From Spongospora subterranea f. sp. subterranea (taxonomy: Eukaryota; Endomyxa: Phytomyxea; Phytomyxea; Plasmodiophorida), in NCBI GenBank assembly GCA_049724395.1, contig JAUGWO010000065.1, positions 62,001 to 126,000 of the forward strand: a stretch of 64,000 bases of DNA. The letters are read 5' to 3'. Of the stretch, positions 58,027 through 64,000 are shown piece after piece (position 1 is the first letter of the stretch; each line of letters starts with the position of its first letter). A model generated the notes under the pieces. The model had not been told where the DNA came from. It saw only the letters and a program-made list of their open reading frames with translations, and made no database searches. The position numbers and the translations under genes are program-made.

Positions 58027-58212
58027 ACTAAAACTGCTATGTGTATATCGGCTTACAAGTATTGGTCGCCTTCACTTCATTTGGTGATAAACACTTGAGC
58101 GATGTTGAAAACCATTTACTTGTCGCCGTCCTTTGAGCCACGTTTATGTATTCCGGTGACGGTTTTCTAACAGGTACCGATTTTTGCCAGCAGAGGTTGG
58201 ATTGTGCATAGA

Positions 58213-59563
58213 ATGGAATGTAGGCCTTCATCAATCATCATGCAGCTATGTACAACCGTCAAAAACCTACAACCAGTTACTGTATTGATGACCATGCGAA
58301 ATTCCGACGGGTCATCCGAAACAGTCATGGCGTCCGATTCCTCGGAGGAGTTTTGGAGGTTCTTTGTTCAAAAGATGAAGAACCCTGGGTCTGGCCACAT
58401 CCGGTCCCGAATCAAAATGTACTTAACTACACGAGCTCTAAACCTCGCAACACTGATGGGTACATGCAGATTATTGAACGATTTAACCGCAAATCGGACT
58501 ATCGATGTGAAAGCCAATCAAGCTATTCAGCTGTTTCTGGATTATCCAGCAATTGATTCAAGTCATGAGCTATGGCAGGATTGCAGCCCCGATGAACTGG
58601 ATCAGGCCAGGAAGGGCCTCGAAAAATTCATCATGATCAAAATGTATAAGCAGTTGATGAGATCGTCGACCTCAGCCCGCCTAAGAGACGCTGCATTATC
58701 AGATCACATCAATAGATTATGGTTTTGTCGCAATATTCAGGTAAATTTTCTTTTATCTAACACGAAATTCAACGTAGGTGGATTGAGCCATCGCATTTAA
58801 GTATTCCGACTGCATTTGCAGATGGTGCAAAACTAAAGGCAGCGAAAACTGAGCTTCAGAACATGGATCTGTATAAGCCACCTCGCGATAAGCTTATTTG
58901 CATATTGAATTGTTGCCAGATCTTATCGAGTAATGACCATTTTGTAATTGCCTGCCATTGATACTCATAAGAACGATAGATATCATTACGACAGAAAGAG
59001 CAAAAGATAGAGGCGTACCTGCACCCGCTGCTGATGACTTATTACCGGTTCTTATTTATGTAATATTACAAGGATGCCCCCCTCATCCTTTTCTAAATTT
59101 ACAGTACGACCATGGCAAGAGTGTTATCAACTCTGACATAATCATCAGATATATCTCAACATTCTGCAATCAGAGTGATTTGATGGGCTCTCCCGGATAC
59201 ACCTTTACACATTATTTTTCTGCAATCACCTTTATTGAGAACTTGAACTCCTCGATGTTGACGAACTGCAATCAGAATCACTTTGACCGGTATGTCGACC
59301 ATTGCCTTTACTTGTTAAAGGATGACAATAACGTGGTTAGAATGTGTTATGGACGTCAAGATAGCTCGTTGGAAGCGTCAATGAACTTCATCGACGTGTC
59401 TGTGGGAGATCTACGAATATCGGATGTACCATTGTTGCTGTTAGAATATAAAGATCTGGCCGGGAAACTTCGACATTTTCAGAACCACAATGAAGATCGG
59501 CAGAGCAAAGCCGAAAACTCAATTTTGAAACCAATGTTCAACCTCCTCAGAGGAAATAAATAA
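58213..59563 (+). CDS. VPS9-domain Rab5 guanine nucleotide exchange factor
   Basis: Three exons (58213-58721, 58778-58929, 58980-59563) give 414 residues. A helical bundle (EEFWRFFVQKMKNP, LEKFIMIKMYKQL) precedes the VPS9 core: INRLWWIEPSHLSIP, YKPPRDKLICILNCCQIL, PAADDLLPVLIYVILQ and GSPGYTFTHYFSAITFIENL. The catalytic Asp (about residue 239-240) and the Tyr and Thr of the Y-x-F-T motif (about 294 and 297) are all kept, so the exchange activity should be intact. It activates Rab5/Vps21 on early endosomes. A ubiquitin-binding CUE domain, as in yeast Vps9, is not seen; the C-terminal 100 residues are unassigned. A start 9 codons later (ATG 58240) is possible. Confidence 0.9.
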
Positions 59564-59930
59564 ACATAGCAACAGAGGAGTGTTAAATAAGGTTAGAGCT
59601 GCCCGCATAGGACTGGCTCCGGTGTCTTCTTTATTCTGATCTTCTGTACTGTGGGCAACGGCGGTCGCCCATTTCCTATTGCGGATTGAACACTTGCAGA
59701 ATCGCTACTGCAGTTTTGACGTTTAGAATGGGAAACTTAATAGCAAACGCAAACAATTACACTGCAATTTTCTTTGGTGGCGGATCTGAATTGATAAGGC
59801 CACGGTCGAGGAACAGATCATATATGACGGCGGAAGCTTCTGGTTCAAGGGGCTCGCAAGCTGCAATCACTCCATCTTTGGTCACGGATCCGGTCGCATA
59901 TGATACAAGGCATATCCTGAAACGGAACAA
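59564..59930. other. Intergenic between convergent genes
   Basis: About 367 bp separating the VPS9 and ADA2 stops. A plus-strand frame at 59686-59946 has no recognised content and overlaps the ADA2 3' end. Confidence 0.5.
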
Positions 59931-61915
59931 TCAACTGTTTGCTTGATTAGGCATTCTCCAATTGTGCCTATACTTTTGTTTGAGTATATTGAAATGCCGA
60001 GGCAGTATATGAAACAACGTGCATATCGCTCTTTCTTCCATATCCAAAAGCTCAACGCAATCCATATTTGATATATCAAACCCGTCGGCACTGATAATGC
60101 AATGCTCCGGAATAACTGGGCGCCGCCTTAATAAATCATTCGCCAGATTCGCAGCGTTCTCCACCCTAAAAGACACAACCGTCGGTGCAAATATGACGCG
60201 AGCAAATAACAAAATACCTGTTGACAGACGCTAAAGCAACATTTCCATTCCTAGAAGGGCTTCTCTGTTCCGTGTCCGTTGAATCCACCGTTGAACAGTT
60301 TGCTTCTCGAAGAAGCGATTGCTCTTTATATACAAACTCCTCTTGAAAAGTCCTGATACCTGAAAATAATATTAATGGCAAAACAACCTCATAAAGCGAT
60401 GAAAGGCACCATTGCTTCGATGCTCACAAAGCTCGGACACGTCCCGCACAAGCGACCGCTGCTTTTGTAAATCCTCCACAAATCTGAAAAATGAGTTGAT
60501 CGGTACCAGTTGTTTGTAACCAGTACAATGGAGCCGTACTCAACAAATTCCTCTTCGTTAGTGAAGAAGCGGCTGAACACTTTGGCTTGTTGATACAGTG
60601 CTCGGAACTCCTTGTTATGTTTATGTTTGGAATGAGGTTTCACATAAAGCAATCCCCGCTCGATGAGAAATTTCTTTCGTTCGCTTCGTTCATCCAGCTA
60701 AGCCAACCAAGGTCAAAATTTAAAAAAAATCCAGAACGGCGCAAACGTCACCTTTCTATTGAAAATTTCCAGCATACGGTACGTTAGGCTTAACTTGATC
60801 GGCTCATCCTTGTACTTCATCAAATCGCAATCGCCGAGCACTTCTTCAGCAGAATTTTCGTATTCAGTATCAAAATCGCGCCGCTTAGGCCTAAGAATAA
60901 TCAACATCGACCAGCGGATACAATCGAAACATAATCAACACAAGTTTTGAAAAACAATCGCCAAACAAAAATCTGATCGGAAAGTGAGTAAGTTGATGTA
61001 GGACCTGTATCCAGCTGCTGACGCGTCGGCTGTTAACTTTTTCTTGGAAGTAACAGACTGGACCGTTACGTCGGGAGTCGCTGGAGCACCTTCTGTATGA
61101 ACCAGACCGTAGTTGGTCGGGTCTTTGGGGTAGATGGATGGATTCATAACAATTTCAGGATCCTATGTGAAGAAGACCCATCAGCTAAAACATTTTCCCG
61201 CATATATGAATATACAAACAGGAAGCGGGGCTGTTTTGCTGTTTAGATAGACACCGTTGTAATGCTGTTCCACTCTGGACTTGGTCTTGTTCTTGGATCC
61301 AATATGATTAGAAACATCTTGCCAGTTGCCCATCCCATATCGCTCCAGACCTTCAAGCAGCATCAACTGCATGGCAGAAACCGATCAGATTGGGTCATGA
61401 TAAACTTGCACAATATCACCTCATCATCAGCGGTCCAATCATCATCAAATATAGACGCAGTGATACGATCGATTACACGATAACTGAACAGAAATTCGCA
61501 GTGAGTCATCTGAAGCGGCAATGCAAATCAGCGAAAACTCACGGGTGCGTCTTGACGTGCATATTTTGATCGTCAATGCTAAGTTCAACGCCGTCGGCAA
61601 AGCAATGTACGCATAGAATAAATTCTGTACATTGGCAGCATTTTATGCGAATCGAATTGCTGATATCTTTTCGGCAATAATCACAGAGATGCTGGGTGAC
61701 ACGGCCGACAACTACTTCTTCACCGTCTGACCACCACGGGTTACAATCGGTTTAACCAGCACGGAATACATGAATAGAAAAACGCAGGAGGTAATAGAGC
61801 GCAGGGTTTACCTTGAGTGCTTTCGTCGTCTTGCTGTATTTGTCTGTTTCGTGAACAGGTTTTTAGAAAAGTTTAGTCAAAAGAATCCAGGGAAAAATAC
61901 TTACGTATCGGTCAT
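59931..61915 (-). CDS. ADA2: SAGA transcriptional adaptor ADA2
   Basis: Eleven exons (61915-61905, 61843-61812, 61726-61543, 61483-61420, 61366-61220, 61162-61005, 60890-60752, 60697-60521, 60473-60410, 60359-60218, 60165-59931) give 450 residues with exact phase. In order: ZZ zinc finger (CDYCRKDI, IKCCQCTEFILCVHCF, HPYRV), SANT domain (DWTADDELMLLEGLERYGMG, NWQDVSNHIGSKNK), the ADA2 core (AAGYRPKRRDFDTEYENSAE, ERKKFLIERGLL, CEHRSNGIRTFQEE) and a C-terminal SWIRM domain (DMEERAICTLFHILPRHF). It activates Gcn5 in histone acetylation. The first exon is just 11 nt. One acceptor ends in GGAG rather than CAG (60474-60520) but its 47-bp size and the protein fit. Confidence 0.92.
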
Positions 61916-61949
61916 TTGTTAAGGTCAGAAAAAAAATGATTATTGGCCG

Positions 61950-63100
61950 ATGACGGCGACTGGTAATGCAGCGATTGCTGGCAGCTTGGGGCCTGCTAGC
62001 CAAACCCAGCAGCAAAGACGCGAGGACGATGAAATATGTACTGGAATTGCAACAAAATGGGGTTGCAGTTTTCAGGATTTCACTAACGAGATCAGGCAGT
62101 GTTCATGTACACTGTCCAGTGATTACGGCGACGGAGCTTCTTCGTGAACCGGGTTGCGCTTGAGAATTCCCACACGTCACGGAGGCTGCGCCGTGCATGT
62201 CAATGCCATGCAAGTTCCCTTGAAAATAGTCAAACTACAAAACGGCGTTATAGTGCGTAGAGTAGACAACCAGAAGATCGTCTGTTGTTACAGCAGCCAT
62301 CGTGTGGGTCACCAACCAAACATAGCTATTGTAGCGTTATTTGTTGATTCTGCAGTAATGTAAACACCGCTAACCAGGGCAGTCACCGCTTGCAGCTGCT
62401 GTGATTCATGCAGCTCGTGGGGAACAGCGTCGGGATGGGATGTGGGTGTGTTTTTGGATCTGCCTGACCCACTCGCTGACTGCCTGAAGAAGGGAGCAGT
62501 ACATGGCCTCGAACGTCAGAAAAAGAACAGCGATGCTCTATAATATAGTAGAAAGATGTTCCAGTTCGTCGACGAGTTGCTGAAACTTAACCAATTTCCC
62601 GACTGATAACGAGTGGCAATTGGGTCCAGGAACTATCAACATTTCATAAGATTGATCCATGCAGTGGCGGATCAATATCTGCATCGGCAGTTCACAGCTA
62701 TCCGAGTTTACCGGATAAAGTCAGATCGTGTAAGTGTCGTCATGTTTATCATATTAAATTGCATTCGGTCAGGAGCAGACATCAAACTTGATAAAACTTT
62801 TGAAACTTTAAGATCCGGGTTTGAGTTGACCCAAGTAAATATCCTTTTTTGTTATCCACGGTACCAAACTGAAAACTTTAGCCACCGACAGTGCAGTTCT
62901 GGATTTCGTCTCAAGAACCCTCTTTTTCTCGGCCTCGTTCTCGCCGATATGGACCTGTAATGTTTTGGACAATATATTCGGCAGCGTATGGACTGAAGTT
63001 AAATGAACCAGAAGGGCTTCTGAAGGCTGATCCGGAACTGGATGACGGAATCGCCGTCTTCATTGTCGCGAGAACGGACGGGTCGTCGAAACAAATTTGA
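61950..63100 (+). CDS. Unidentified gene, exon structure unresolved
   Basis: Protein-like pieces occur on the plus strand: 61950-62140 (TATGNAAIAGSLGPASQTQQ), an overlapping alternative frame (NGVAVFRISLTRSGSVHVHC), 62150-62363 (VHVNAMQVPLKIVKLQNG), then 62775-62836 (ADIKLDKTFETLRSGFELTQ) with donor GTAAAT, 62893-62959 and 62988-63100 (AYGLKLNEPEGLLKADPELD) ending TGA. The last three join by GT-AG introns of 56 and 28 bp, or with the final one retained. No family is recognised. If ATG 61950 is the start, only 34 bp separate it from the divergent ADA2 start. It converges on NUF2. Confidence 0.35.
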
Positions 63101-63122
63101 ATATCAAAATCGTTAAACACGT

Positions 63123-64000
63123 TTATTCGGGGTTGATTTGAACATTATTTAAAGTAGACCCTGCCATGATGTCCATCATTGTTTGATGATAATTATTAAC
63201 TTGAAAATTTAACTGTTCAAATTTTTTCCGAAGAGCAAGCGTGGATTCCTCATGATTGGACTCAATCATAGTTATCTCTCTTCGGGTTTCTTCCGCTTCC
63301 GCCTTGTTGTCCTGAATCTACAACCAAATCAACATCAACGCAACGATGAGGCAGATACAAGTCAGTACTTGTTTCGTTTGTTGCTTTAACTTTTCCAGAA
63401 CAGACGCTTTTTCCGCTTCCACTTCTTTCAAAGCCATATCTGCATCTAACTTCTTTTTTTCAAATTGTGATTGTAATCGCATCAATCTGTCTGTTGCTTT
63501 GGAAAGTTGCTCGCGGACAAACCGCTCTTCTCGCACAGTTTCATTGATGTGATCTTCATTAACCCCCACTGCAGTAGCTAATTCTTTGATTTCTTTTGCT
63601 GATTGTTTACACTGACTTAAAACCTCTGTGATCTCAACAATCTCGTTGATCTAGATTGACATTTCAACACAAGGAAAACAGTGCATGCCAACGCAAAGCC
63701 TACACGCTTATTAGTCCTTCCATCGGCCTTCTTGATCAACGCTAACCGATCATCTAACTGCCGCATGGTTTTAGTAACAGAATCGATTTCTCTCTTTTCC
63801 GCTTCAACGCTTTCAGTCATGGATGTCAAAGTTCGCTTCAGTCTGTAGTTGCATTTAACAAACGCGAACCGTCACTGCTACAGATACTGACCTCTCAGGG
63901 GATCGTACGATTTGAGAAGAAATTTTCTCAATATCGCTGCGCATGTTTAAGAATTTGAATTTATCGCCTTCGCTGACATCCATTCAGCTTCGCTGTTTTT
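63123..64000 (-). CDS. NUF2: Kinetochore protein NUF2, C-terminal part
   Basis: Four exons run off the window edge: beyond 64000 to 63892, 63842-63704, 63650-63369, 63317-63123. The reading DIEKISSQIVRSPERLKRTL carries the I-V-x-S-P-E/D-x-L-K motif that marks NUF2, followed by coiled coil (MRQLDDRLALIKKADG, VREERFVREQLSKATDRLMR, LRKKFEQLNFQVNNYHQTM) and a short tail ending QINPE. NUF2 pairs with NDC80 to bind microtubules at the kinetochore. The N-terminal calponin-like head lies outside the window. Introns are 49-53 bp. Confidence 0.85.

Noticed and set aside
58722-58777. Apparent frameshift in the VPS9 gene
   Set aside because: Choosing the donor at 58722 gives a 56-bp intron and the expected INRLWWIEPSHL sequence in frame.

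Overview
The window is nuclear DNA of a small-genome, intron-rich eukaryote, most likely a zoosporic early-diverging fungus or close fungal relative. Genes are tightly packed and cut by many GT-AG introns, mostly 46-63 bp. The intraflagellar-transport GTPase IFT22 implies a flagellated stage. A Kre9/KNH-like secreted protein, a TMF1-type golgin, a TRM82-type WD protein and an ADA2 with ZZ, SANT and SWIRM domains suit the fungal side of the opisthokonts. This assignment is inference; no rRNA or organelle marker is present. LAYOUT: 1-8.4 kb is gene-poor. It holds a broken Ty1/copia element (1233-2163), a long inverted repeat (2688-3015), a small coiled-coil gene, a TLC-domain membrane protein and non-LTR retrotransposon debris (about 7560-8040). 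From 8.5 to 17.3 kb lie TFIIH subunit TFB5, a RING-H2 protein and the complete RNA polymerase II largest subunit (28 introns), whose C-terminal tail has nine consecutive heptads starting with Phe instead of Tyr. From 17.7 to 31.3 kb there are two tandem MRP-type ABC transporters with the same intron positions, separated by 4.7 kb of transposon remains including a 767-bp element with perfect 33-bp terminal inverted repeats. A central stretch of the two genes, including one whole intron, is nearly identical, pointing to gene conversion. From 31.5 to 36.2 kb are RRB1/GRWD1 (ribosome assembly), IFT22, TRM82 (tRNA m7G methyltransferase partner) and an unrecognised gene. 36.2-38.6 kb is another transposon-scarred gap. 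From 38.6 to 48.3 kb are PRP16 (DEAH splicing helicase), a mitochondrial S-adenosylmethionine carrier, a Kre9-like secreted protein, a gene whose exons join a BAR domain to an auxilin-type J domain, and an unrecognised 427-residue gene ending 12 bp before it. From 49.1 to 64 kb are SPT6, a TMF1/SGM1 golgin, a VPS9 Rab5 exchange factor, ADA2, an unidentified transcribed-looking stretch and the 3' part of NUF2. THEMES: transcription and chromatin (RPB1, SPT6, ADA2, TFB5), splicing (PRP16), endocytic and Golgi traffic (BAR-auxilin, VPS9, TMF1), ribosome and tRNA biogenesis (RRB1, TRM82). They are ordinary housekeeping genes with no operon logic. QUALITY: reading frames were rebuilt by hand from splice signals and family conservation, and most total coding lengths are exact multiples of three. 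Four conserved genes or exons need one surplus base removed, always in a homopolymer, which suggests assembly insertions, although programmed +1 frameshifting cannot be excluded from sequence alone.
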